From positions 1 through 6,042 of the forward strand of contig CAILKC010000383.1 in the NCBI GenBank assembly GCA_903834675.1: DNA of 6,042 bases, given 5' to 3'. Shown here in pieces: positions 1 through 6,042 of the stretch. The notes beneath the pieces were generated by a model that ran no database searches, had not been told where the DNA came from, and saw only the letters and a program-made list of their open reading frames with translations. The DNA comes from an uncultured Victivallales bacterium (lineage in GTDB: Bacteria > Verrucomicrobiota > Lentisphaeria > Oligosphaerales > JAFGRS01). Both the position numbers and the translations under genes were made by a program. Positions within the stretch are counted from its first letter, which is position 1; each line of letters starts with the position of its first letter.

Positions 1-3000
1 ACCAGCAACGCCATCCTGACCGGGTTCAACCGCAGTGCCAGCGCGAATCTCTATGCCCGTGTCTGGGATGGCGCGACGCTCTCGGCCACCACCACCGTCG
101 GCGCTAACGGCGCCACCCCCGCCATCAACCGCCGGACCCTCGCCGGCGGCTGGCTTACCGCGGGCGCAACGACGGCGGCGGTCCTGGTCTGGTCCTCCAC
201 GACCAATACCCAGATCAACTATGCGTACACCACCAACAACGGTGGCGCCTGGACCACGTCGCAAGCCTGGACGGTGTCCGGCAGCCCAGGGGCCAAGCGC
301 TGGCTGAACGCCGAGACCGACCCCGCCTCGGCCGACACCCTCATCCTCACTTTCTCTGACAGCCTGAATGACCTCTGGGCCAAACGCTTGGTCCTCTCCA
401 GCGGCCCGACGTTCACCTGGACTAACGCCGACGGGGGCGCCGCGCTTGCCACCGCCCTGGCTTCCGTTACGACCCAGAACTTCGCTTTCGCCTATGACCG
501 TCCAAGCCAGTCCCTGAGCGTCGGCAACGGCACTGACCCGGCCAGCGTGACGATCGCGCCTGGCGGCCCGGCGACCGACCTGGACTCGTTCACGCTGCTG
601 ACGTCGTCTGGCTCATCCCAGGTCACCGCGCTGGTGGTCACTCTCGCGCCCGGCACCGCGGCACGCCTGGCGCTGGTCGAAATCACCAGCGACAACGGCC
701 TGACGGTCTACGGTTCGGCGGCGAACCCGGCCGCGGACAACCTCGCCATCACGCTGGGCTCCCCCCTCACCGCCAGCCCGACGCTCACCCCGTACCGCGT
801 CCGCATTACCGCGCTGGGGCAGGCAAGCCTACCGGCGCCACCCGGGGCGACCTATACGCTGACCGGGACGGTCACGGGCGTCACCGCGGTCCCGCCGACC
901 ACGTATGCGGACTCCACCAGTGCGACGGTGACCCTCGACAACCTCTCGCCCGCGAACCCGAGTGCCTTTAGCGGCATACCCGGGGACACGCAGATAGCCC
1001 TGACCTGGACCAACCCAGCCGACGCCGACTTCAGCCAGGTCGTGGTGCTTCGCAAGGCAGGCTCAGGGGTCACGGACACACCCGTGGAAGGGGTGACTTA
1101 CAGCGCCCCCGGCACGCTGGGCACCAGCACGATCCTCTATGTCGGTAGCCTCCAAACCTTTTCCGACTCCGGTTTGACCAACGGGCTTGCCTACCACTAC
1201 CGGATCTACGCCAAGGACAGTAGCGGCAACTACTCCGCCACCGGGACGGCTGTCGGCCCTTACACTCCCGCGCTGACCACCACGGTCGGCAACGGCGTGG
1301 ACCCCGCCAACGCGGGCCTGGCCCCGGGCGGCCCGGTGGCCGCGCTCGATGCGTTCACCCTGACGACGTCCCGCGGAACCGACACGGTCACCAGCGTCAC
1401 CCTGAGCCTGGCCGCCGGGACAGCGGTCGGCATTGGCCTGGTCGAGATCACCAGCGACGACACCTGGACCCTCTACGGCGCCGTCGCCAACCCGGCCTCG
1501 GAGACGGTCACGCTGGCCCTTTCCCCAAGCATCCCCGTGACCCAGGTGGCGACGCCGTACAAGGTCTGGATCACGCCCCGAAGCCACGCCGCCATGCCGG
1601 CGCCGCCCGGGGCTGCCTACGCCGTGACCGGAACCGTCTCCGCCATCGTCTGCACTAACGCGACCGCCTACGCTGACACCAGCAGCGCCACCGTGACCCT
1701 CGACAATGCCTCGCCCGCAGCCCCCGCCTGGAATACCGTGACTCCGGGCGACTCCCAGGTGACCCTGACCTGGACCAACCCCGCCGACGCAGACCTCGCC
1801 GAGGTCCTCATCCTGCGCGACACTGCCAGCATTTCAAACCGACCGGCGGAGGGGACGACCTACGCCACGGGCAGCCTGCTCGGCACCAGCCTCGTGCGCT
1901 ACGTGGGCAGCCTCCAGACCTATACCGACCCGGGCCTGACCAACGGCGCCAGCTATCACTATGCGATCTGCGCGCGGGATACCTCCGGCAACTGGTCGCT
2001 CGCCGCGCTGACCGGCCCTCACGTCCCAGCCATCGCGGGCCGCCTCGAGGTCACCAACCCGACCCAACCCGCGGCGGCCACCATCCCGGCTGGCACCGCC
2101 GCCACCACCATCGGCCGCATCACGCTCAGCGCCACCCTGGCCGACGTCACCGTGACCGAACTCCGCCTCGCCAACACCGGCACCGCCGTGGCCGAAGCCG
2201 ACGTCCAGAGCGTGCAGCTCTTCAGCGAGACCAGCGCCGCCTTCCTCGGCACCGCCGCCTGGAACGGCACCCAGTACGTCTGCTCGAGTTTCCCGTTCAC
2301 CCTCGTCAGCGGCGCCTCGCTCACCCTCGCGGTCCGGCTCAACCTCTCATCCGGGGCGACCGTCGGAAACACCTTCGCCATGCGGCTTGGCCCCGGCGAT
2401 GTGGCGGTGCAGACCCCGGCCGTGGTGAACGCGGTGGCGCTCTGCGCCGGAAATACCTTCACCTTCACGGCCGGCTCCGCCGAGGGTGACCCCACGCCCA
2501 ATTCGACCTCCCCGACCCTCCTCATCGTGAACCCGACCAACGGCGCCACGGTCAGCCTCTCGCAGACCGGCGAAATCCGGGTCCAGGCCCACGTCTACAA
2601 CCCCGCTGGCCTCAGCGGACTGACCGCCGCGCTCAGCCTCAACGGCGGCACAAGCTACACAGTGGCGTTGACCCAGAACGCGAACTACTCGGTCGGCACG
2701 AACGCGGGCATCTACGAGGCGCGGCTGACGCTCTCGGCGGGGGCCTACTCGCTCCGGGCCAGAGCGACCAACGCCGCGGCCCAGGCCGTCGCTTCCGGAC
2801 CGGTCCTGATTACCGCCAATCCCGCCGGTAAGGGCGACGGAAACCTCCTCGTGCGCGACAACTCGGACCAGCTCTGCCTCGACTGCCACGCCATCGCTAC
2901 CCACTCGAGCCAAGCAAGCGCCAAGTACGGCTCCTGGGCGGTCGGTTGCCGCGCCTGTCACACCCCCCACGGCACCACCAACATCTACCTCTTACGCACG

Positions 3001-5025
3001 ACCATCACGCCGCCGGCCGTGAACGGCTACAGCCCGGCCCAGACCGTGAAGTTTTCGACCACCACCGGCGACTCGAATTCCAGCGCCGCGGCGTCGGCGT
3101 CCTTCGTGAATAGCGATGGCAGCGGCCCCTGTCAGGTCTGCCATACGCGCACCGTCAAGCCGGGCACGACGACCAAGCGTTGGCAGAGGGGCGCCGGCAC
3201 AGCGGGGAACGCCGATGCCCACTACACCAGCGCCGCGGGGACGCGGCCGTGTACGGACTGCCACAATCATAAGAATGGCTTCGTGGCCAGCGAGAGCGCC
3301 GGCGGCGCTACCTGCGGCGGTTGCCATGCCGGGACCCTGAACCTCATGACGGGCGCCAAGACCAGCAAACACACCCTCGGCAGCGTCCTCGGCACCAACG
3401 ACGACTTCCTCGACAACGGAATCACCTGGGCCAACCCGTTGTCCGGCAACGCGGCCAGCACCCGCTCCTGCGTCAACATGTGCCATCAGGATCACCTCCA
3501 TAACCAGCCTCCCGCCGGAACGACGCATGACTACAACACCCACCAGAATGCCGCTACCAGCGGCTCCCGACTGGTCACCCGCAATGGCAATGGGAGCATC
3601 GCTTCCGGAACCCCGGCACGTACGGACTTCGACAGCACGGTAGCGAGCGCCGGACTCTGCCTCTCCTGCCACACCAATCCCGTCGACGCCAGCCGCCCCG
3701 CCGTCGATAAGACCGCCTACACCGCCGCGGCCCACAACTACGTCTCCTTCTCAACCTACGGCGCCTGGAACTACACCCTCCACGACGGCTCGAGCTTCGA
3801 CCGCAACTGCACCAAGTGCCACTGGTCCGATACCGCCCAGCAGGCGGCCGGGGCCTCCCTCGGAGCCGTGCATGGGTCCGACTTCCCGGCCCTGCTCTCC
3901 GGCCCCATCAACCCGAATGGGACCCCCGCTACCTTTACCTGCAACCGCTGCCACGGCAACGCCACCACCGGGACGAACCTCTCCGGCAAGGACCTCGCCA
4001 CCGATATGGCCAAGACTGGCGGCCGGCACCCAGTGAACAGCGACAACAAGCACAACCTGGCGGCGGAACTGGCCCCCACCACCCTCTATAACAACGGCGT
4101 GTTCTCGGGGACCAATCGGCACGTGAACTGCCTCGACTGCCACAGCTCCCACGCCGCCAAGAGCGGGGTTCACGCCTACAGCACCACGGCAACCAGCACG
4201 CGCAACCTGGCGAGCAACCCGCTGGCGAAGGTCAGCGGCGTCCAGTTCAACTACACCGGATTGGCGAACTTCGTCGCCCCGGCGGCGGCCAACTACTCCT
4301 GGCTCCCGGCTGCCACGGGCGCTACCTATGAGTACCAGGTCTGCTTCAAGTGCCATACCGGCTTCACCTTCGGCGCCACCCCGCCGAACGGCCTCTCGGC
4401 GAACGGGACCCAGGCCACGCCCCCGGAGACCGACCTGGCGCAGGAGTTCAACCCGGGCAATAAGTCCGGCCACCCGGTCGTCGTCGCTCTCAATAGTTTC
4501 ACCGGCAACGCCGCGCCCAAAGCGCTGACGGCAGCGGTCATGGTGACGCCGTGGAACACGAACGTCGGCAACCAAACCATGCTGTGCTCGGACTGCCACA
4601 ACACCGACGCCGCCAGCCCGGCGGCGCAGGGACCGCACGGCTCGGCAGTGCCCTTCATGCTGCGCGACTTCGGCGTCGGGAAGCCCTTGCCGAGCGCCTG
4701 GCCCAACGTCACCCTCACGAACCGCGCCACCTCCTGGTGCGCCAACTGTCACACCCTCGCCAATGCCGTGCATACGCGGAGTAACCACGCTTCAACCCCC
4801 TGTTACGGCTGCCACATCGTGGTCCCTCATGGCGGCAAGATGTCGCGCCTGATCGGCGACAACAACTCCACCATGCCGACCCGCTATGCGTACAGCAACA
4901 CCCTCAGCAATATGCGGATACAGAGCTTCACCAAGGCGGCCGGTAGTTACTCGGAATCGAACTGCCAGAGCGCTACCTCCGGGTGTTCCGGAAATCACGG
5001 TGGCGCCGCCAGCGAAAACTGGTGA
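1..5025 (+). CDS. Giant multiheme c-type cytochrome with FN3/Ig-like stalk (5'-partial)
   Basis: The frame is open from base 1 to the TGA at 5023-5025, so the true start lies upstream. The first GTG in frame (274) is mid-domain and not a credible start, and the signal peptide is not visible. Numbering residues from base 1: 1-173 is beta-rich with an Asp-box-like motif at 77-84; 174-428 and 429-681 are tandem units, each ending in an FN3 domain (about 316-424 and 571-678); 682-827 and 838-940 are further beta-sandwich/Ig-like modules; 941-1674 is the heme module with 13 CXXCH motifs and one CX3CH. The heme module has 23 histidines outside the motifs, enough for bis-His ligation of every heme. 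No C-terminal membrane helix or sorting signal is seen. By family knowledge such proteins are periplasmic or outer-surface electron carriers; the exact partner and electron acceptor cannot be read from the sequence. The c-type cytochrome call is near certain; an extracellular electron transfer role is inference. Confidence 0.95.
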   Translation, partial: TSNAILTGFNRSASANLYARVWDGATLSATTTVGANGATPAINRRTLAGGWLTAGATTAAVLVWSSTTNTQINYAYTTNNGGAWTTSQAWTVSGSPGAKRWLNAETDPASADTLILTFSDSLNDLWAKRLVLSSGPTFTWTNADGGAALATALASVTTQNFAFAYDRPSQSLSVGNGTDPASVTIAPGGPATDLDSFTLLTSSGSSQVTALVVTLAPGTAARLALVEITSDNGLTVYGSAANPAADNLAITLGSPLTASPTLTPYRVRITALGQASLPAPPGATYTLTGTVTGVTAVPPTTYADSTSATVTLDNLSPANPSAFSGIPGDTQIALTWTNPADADFSQVVVLRKAGSGVTDTPVEGVTYSAPGTLGTSTILYVGSLQTFSDSGLTNGLAYHYRIYAKDSSGNYSATGTAVGPYTPALTTTVGNGVDPANAGLAPGGPVAALDAFTLTTSRGTDTVTSVTLSLAAGTAVGIGLVEITSDDTWTLYGAVANPASETVTLALSPSIPVTQVATPYKVWITPRSHAAMPAPPGAAYAVTGTVSAIVCTNATAYADTSSATVTLDNASPAAPAWNTVTPGDSQVTLTWTNPADADLAEVLILRDTASISNRPAEGTTYATGSLLGTSLVRYVGSLQTYTDPGLTNGASYHYAICARDTSGNWSLAALTGPHVPAIAGRLEVTNPTQPAAATIPAGTAATTIGRITLSATLADVTVTELRLANTGTAVAEADVQSVQLFSETSAAFLGTAAWNGTQYVCSSFPFTLVSGASLTLAVRLNLSSGATVGNTFAMRLGPGDVAVQTPAVVNAVALCAGNTFTFTAGSAEGDPTPNSTSPTLLIVNPTNGATVSLSQTGEIRVQAHVYNPAGLSGLTAALSLNGGTSYTVALTQNANYSVGTNAGIYEARLTLSAGAYSLRARATNAAAQAVASGPVLITANPAGKGDGNLLVRDNSDQLCLDCHAIATHSSQASAKYGSWAVGCRACHTPHGTTNIYLLRTTITPPAVNGYSPAQTVKFSTTTGDSNSSAAASASFVNSDGSGPCQVCHTRTVKPGTTTKRWQRGAGTAGNADAHYTSAAGTRPCTDCHNHKNGFVASESAGGATCGGCHAGTLNLMTGAKTSKHTLGSVLGTNDDFLDNGITWANPLSGNAASTRSCVNMCHQDHLHNQPPAGTTHDYNTHQNAATSGSRLVTRNGNGSIASGTPARTDFDSTVASAGLCLSCHTNPVDASRPAVDKTAYTAAAHNYVSFSTYGAWNYTLHDGSSFDRNCTKCHWSDTAQQAAGASLGAVHGSDFPALLSGPINPNGTPATFTCNRCHGNATTGTNLSGKDLATDMAKTGGRHPVNSDNKHNLAAELAPTTLYNNGVFSGTNRHVNCLDCHSSHAAKSGVHAYSTTATSTRNLASNPLAKVSGVQFNYTGLANFVAPAAANYSWLPAATGATYEYQVCFKCHTGFTFGATPPNGLSANGTQATPPETDLAQEFNPGNKSGHPVVVALNSFTGNAAPKALTAAVMVTPWNTNVGNQTMLCSDCHNTDAASPAAQGPHGSAVPFMLRDFGVGKPLPSAWPNVTLTNRATSWCANCHTLANAVHTRSNHASTPCYGCHIVVPHGGKMSRLIGDNNSTMPTRYAYSNTLSNMRIQSFTKAAGSYSESNCQSATSGCSGNHGGAASENW
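229..252 (+). other. Asp-box (BNR)-like motif in the N-terminal beta-rich segment
   Basis: Residues 77-84 read TTNNGGAW, close to the Asp-box pattern S/T-x-D/N-x-G-x-x-W that closes beta-hairpins in sialidase-like propeller blades. It follows a hydrophobic beta strand (AAVLVWSS) and an NYAY strand, as in a blade. Only one good copy is visible; a poorer match (TNADGGAAL) occurs near residue 141. More blades may lie upstream of the window. A propeller is a guess from one motif. Confidence 0.4.
520..1284 (+). repeat. Tandem protein repeat, copy 1 (beta module + FN3)
   Basis: This 255-residue unit starts at VGNGTDPAS and ends just before VGNGVDPAN of copy 2. It holds a beta-sandwich-like module (residues about 174-314, with an LVEITSD strand and a TVTLDN ending) followed by an FN3 domain (about 316-424) with the typical LTWTNPADADF strand, the LTNGLAYHYRIYAKDSSGN end and a PYTP linker. 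Matching stretches persist in the DNA, for example around 928-950 and 1000-1030. Such modules usually act as stalks or spacers, or bind carbohydrate or protein. Confidence 0.85.
1285..2043 (+). repeat. Tandem protein repeat, copy 2 (beta module + FN3)
   Basis: This 253-residue unit repeats copy 1 in order and almost in length: VGNG start, APGGP, LVEITSD, the PAPPGA-Y-TGTV segment, the YAD-SATVTLDN ending, then FN3 with GDSQVTLTWTNPADADL, YVGSLQTYTDPGLTNGASYHY and ARDTSGNW. Many positions are identical to copy 1 while others have drifted, pointing to an older in-frame duplication kept by selection. It differs from copy 1 in having two cysteines (residues 551 and 657) that copy 1 lacks. Confidence 0.85.
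2044..2490 (+). other. Unassigned beta-sandwich-like module of the cytochrome
   Basis: Residues 682-830, starting LEVTNPTQPAAATIPAGT, show alternating hydrophobic strands (VTVTELRLANTG, VQSVQLFSET, SLTLAVRLNLSS) without FN3 hallmarks. Two cysteines (761 and 815) could form a disulfide. I do not recognise a named family with certainty; the pattern resembles Ig-like stalk domains that describe strand pairs around an ordered 'T-G-T-A' core. It separates the FN3 repeats from the last Ig-like domain. Confidence 0.5.
2512..2820 (+). other. Ig-like domain directly before the heme module
   Basis: Residues 838-940 start PTLLIVNPTNGATVS, the usual opening of bacterial Ig-like domains, and continue with IRVQAHVYN, LTAALSLNGG, YEARLTLSAGAYSLRARATNA and GPVLITAN strands. 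It contains no cysteine. The linker NPAGKGDGNLL leads straight into the first heme motif 18 residues further on. The role is probably structural, as the last rigid element before the redox module. Confidence 0.6.
3469..3486 (+). other. Non-canonical CX3CH heme-binding site (sixth heme)
   Basis: Residues 1157-1162 read CVNMCH, with three residues between the cysteines instead of two. It sits in regular order between hemes 5 and 7, spaced 52 and 63 residues from them, so it very likely binds heme. A His-rich stretch follows at once (QDHLHN, then TTHDYNTH), which could supply distal ligands for it and its neighbours. Variant CXnCH sites are known in multiheme cytochromes. Confidence 0.75.
4963..4998 (+). 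other. C-terminal CX6CXXNH tail motif, not a standard heme site
   Basis: Residues 1655-1666 read CQSATSGCSGNH and are followed by GG and 6 more residues to the end. Two cysteines and a His are present, but the second Cys is three residues before the His rather than adjacent. It may be a disulfide-closed loop, a distal-ligand His (1666) for a nearby heme, or a degenerate 15th heme site. The disulfide/ligand reading is favoured because the surrounding tail looks well kept. Confidence 0.55.
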
Positions 5026-5082
5026 AACTGAGGCCATTCCCACCGTGTTGCGAGCGCTACAATCCTCGGGGGGCGCGACGGC
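5026..5082 (+). other. Short intergenic gap, no terminator
   Basis: These 57 bases separate the two genes. A second in-frame stop (TGA, 5029-5031) backs up the first. No stable GC hairpin followed by a T run is visible, so read-through from the cytochrome gene into the resB-like gene is likely. A TACAAT at 5058-5063 looks like a -10 box but has no suitably spaced -35. Confidence 0.6.
5068..5073 (+). promoter_or_regulatory. Weak ribosome binding site for the resB-like gene
   Basis: A run of six G ends 9 bases before the GTG at 5083 and can pair partly with the anti-Shine-Dalgarno sequence. It is the only purine-rich element at suitable distance and supports GTG 5083 as the start. Confidence 0.45.
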
Positions 5083-6042
5083 GTGAAGAGGTATGTTCCT
5101 GCCTTGCAGCCCCTCTGGCGCGCGCTCCGGCAGAGCCTGCGCTCACCCCGGGTTATCATGGCCGAGGTCGTGGTCATCACGGCAGCTGGAGTCGTGGTGG
5201 CGCTGGTCCCCCAGGCCGACGTCGTCGGGGCGGAGCGGCTGGCGCGGTTCCAGACGGAGTACCCGGCGCTGGGAGCGGTCCTCGACGCTCTGGGACTGCA
5301 CGCGCTCTCCGGCTCGGCGTTCTTCGCCGGGCTTTTCCTGCTCGCCGCCGCATCGCTTGCCATAGCGGTGGGCGAGCAGTGGCGGCGCGCCCGGCGCGAA
5401 GGGTCGCGCCCTCTCAATCCCGAGAGCTTCCGTTCGGCCGCGTATCGGCGTGAGGGGGAGCGCCAGCGCCCGGAGGGCGCCGCCCCCGCACCCGCCGCGA
5501 CCTATACGAGCAGCGGGCGCCTGGGGCTCTGGGGCTCGCCCGTCTTCCATGCGGGGCTGATCGTCCTCATCCTCGCCGGGGTGCTTCGCCTGCTCTTCGG
5601 ACAGACCGCTGCGGTCGACCTGCTCGAAGGCGAGACGCTGCCCCCCGTGCCGGGCGCCTACGGCGCGCAGTGGGGGGGACCGCTGGCGGCGCCGTTCGCG
5701 CTGGCATTCCCCCTCCGTCTCGACGCTCTGGTCGCGGAGCGCTGGCCCGATGGAGCGCTCAAGTCCTTTGCCGCCAGGATCACACTCGAGACTCCCGCCG
5801 GGCCGCGCCGGGAACGGCTGGCCGTGAATTCGCCTCTCAAGCTGGGCGCGGAACGGCTCTTCCTCTCCGCCCTCCACGGCCCGGCCGCGCTCATCGAGGC
5901 GCGCCAGCCCGGCGGCACCGAGCGGGTCGCGGTACTGTTGCGACCCGTTGACGGCCGCGAGAATGCCTTCCAGGGCGTCATGAGGCTACGTTCCGGGCTC
6001 GAGCTGCGCCTGCGCGGCGCCCTGCGGGCTGACGCGGGACCG
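5083..6042 (+). CDS. resB: ResB/Ccs1-like cytochrome c biogenesis protein (3'-partial)
   Basis: An open frame of 320 codons runs off the end of the window. GTG 5083 is the first start codon after the stop at 5031 and keeps the whole N-terminal region (LWRALRQSLRSPR) that precedes the first helix; ATG 5158 would cut into that helix. ResB hallmarks in order: TM1 at residues 24-42 ending in PQ (43-44); TM2 at about 77-97; a basic, Ala/Pro-rich cytoplasmic loop; TM3 at 153-173 starting GSPVFHAGL with His156; then an outside-facing domain with EGE (182-184), a strand-rich stretch ending in VNSPL (248-252) and ALHGPAALI. ResB proteins work with CcsA/ResC in the system II pathway to export heme and ligate it to CXXCH cysteines. 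The gene lies 57 bases behind a 14-heme cytochrome gene, fitting a joint operon. The terminal part, including any last helix, is missing from the window. Confidence 0.85.
   Translation, partial: MKRYVPALQPLWRALRQSLRSPRVIMAEVVVITAAGVVVALVPQADVVGAERLARFQTEYPALGAVLDALGLHALSGSAFFAGLFLLAAASLAIAVGEQWRRARREGSRPLNPESFRSAAYRREGERQRPEGAAPAPAATYTSSGRLGLWGSPVFHAGLIVLILAGVLRLLFGQTAAVDLLEGETLPPVPGAYGAQWGGPLAAPFALAFPLRLDALVAERWPDGALKSFAARITLETPAGPRRERLAVNSPLKLGAERLFLSALHGPAALIEARQPGGTERVAVLLRPVDGRENAFQGVMRLRSGLELRLRGALRADAGP

Larger units (their letters stand above)
2821..5022 (+). other. 14-heme cytochrome c module
   Basis: Heme motif cysteines start at residues 959 (CLDCH), 983 (CRACH), 1044 (CQVCH), 1084 (CTDCH), 1105 (CGGCH), 1157 (CVNMCH), 1220 (CLSCH), 1270 (CTKCH), 1314 (CNRCH), 1377 (CLDCH), 1448 (CFKCH), 1529 (CSDCH), 1580 (CANCH) and 1601 (CYGCH). 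Average density is one heme per 52 residues. The first two are 24 residues apart, like the doubled-CXXCH arrangement; hemes 4-5 and 13-14 are each 21 apart. Candidate distal ligands sit in CHTPHG, QDHLH, SSH, SGHP, GPHG, NHAS and VPHGG. Each CXXCH is expected to bind heme covalently through two thioethers, with the motif His as proximal ligand. Confidence 0.95.

Noticed and set aside
274..276. GTG as the start of the cytochrome gene
   Set aside because: The frame stays open to base 1 with the same beta-rich, Thr/Ala-rich protein character, no signal peptide follows the GTG, and it would cut a domain in the middle.
3751..4788. 345-residue open frame on the minus strand
   Set aside because: It lies fully opposite the heme module, is made of low-complexity Gly/Val/Arg-rich sequence and shows no recognisable domain; long antisense open frames are expected opposite GC-rich genes.
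5048..5063. Promoter in the gap (TTGCGA and TACAAT)
   Set aside because: The two boxes are only 4 bases apart, far short of the about 17 needed; no -24/-12 sigma-54 pair fits either.
4983..5453. 156-residue plus-strand open frame across the gene junction
   Set aside because: It overlaps both genes in another frame, is Arg/Pro/Gly-rich without domains, and the frame of 5083 encodes clear ResB-like helices over the same bases.
5143..5877. 244-residue minus-strand open frame
   Set aside because: It is the antisense shadow of the resB-like gene; its composition is charged and low-complexity and no family is recognised.

Overview
The window is GC-rich and almost fully coding on the plus strand. 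It holds two genes, both cut by the window edges and both read in the same frame. The first (1 to 5025) is the C-terminal 1674 residues of a very large secreted multiheme c-type cytochrome. The second (5083 to 6042) is the N-terminal 320 residues of a ResB/Ccs1-type protein, which assembles c-type cytochromes. No RNA gene, CRISPR array, insertion sequence or convincing terminator was seen.

Layout. Bases 1-519 encode a beta-rich segment with one Asp-box-like (BNR) motif, probably the end of a propeller-like region that starts upstream. Bases 520-2043 encode two tandem copies of a ~255-residue unit; each copy is a beta-sandwich-like module followed by a fibronectin type III domain. Bases 2044-2490 and 2512-2820 encode two more beta-sandwich/Ig-like modules. 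Bases 2821-5022 encode a 734-residue heme module with 13 CXXCH motifs, one CX3CH motif, and a heme-motif-like C-terminal tail (CX6CXXNH) that lacks the CH pair. A 57-base gap without a terminator leads to the resB-like gene, so the two are probably co-transcribed.

Organism. The combination of giant FN3/Ig-stalked multiheme cytochromes, cytochrome motifs such as CHTPHG and VPHGGK, and a system II (ResB-type) maturation gene is typical of metal- or electrode-respiring bacteria such as the Geobacter/Desulfuromonas group. Other high-GC anaerobes with many cytochromes are equally possible, and the sequence alone does not fix the taxon.

How the genes may work together. The cytochrome would be exported, loaded with about 14 hemes outside the cytoplasmic membrane, and placed at or beyond the cell surface, with the heme module held on a long beta-domain stalk. 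ResB, together with a CcsA/ResC partner that may lie downstream of the window, would carry heme across the membrane and attach it to the CXXCH cysteines. The physical link suggests an extracellular electron transfer locus that carries its own maturation machinery. This is inference from gene content.
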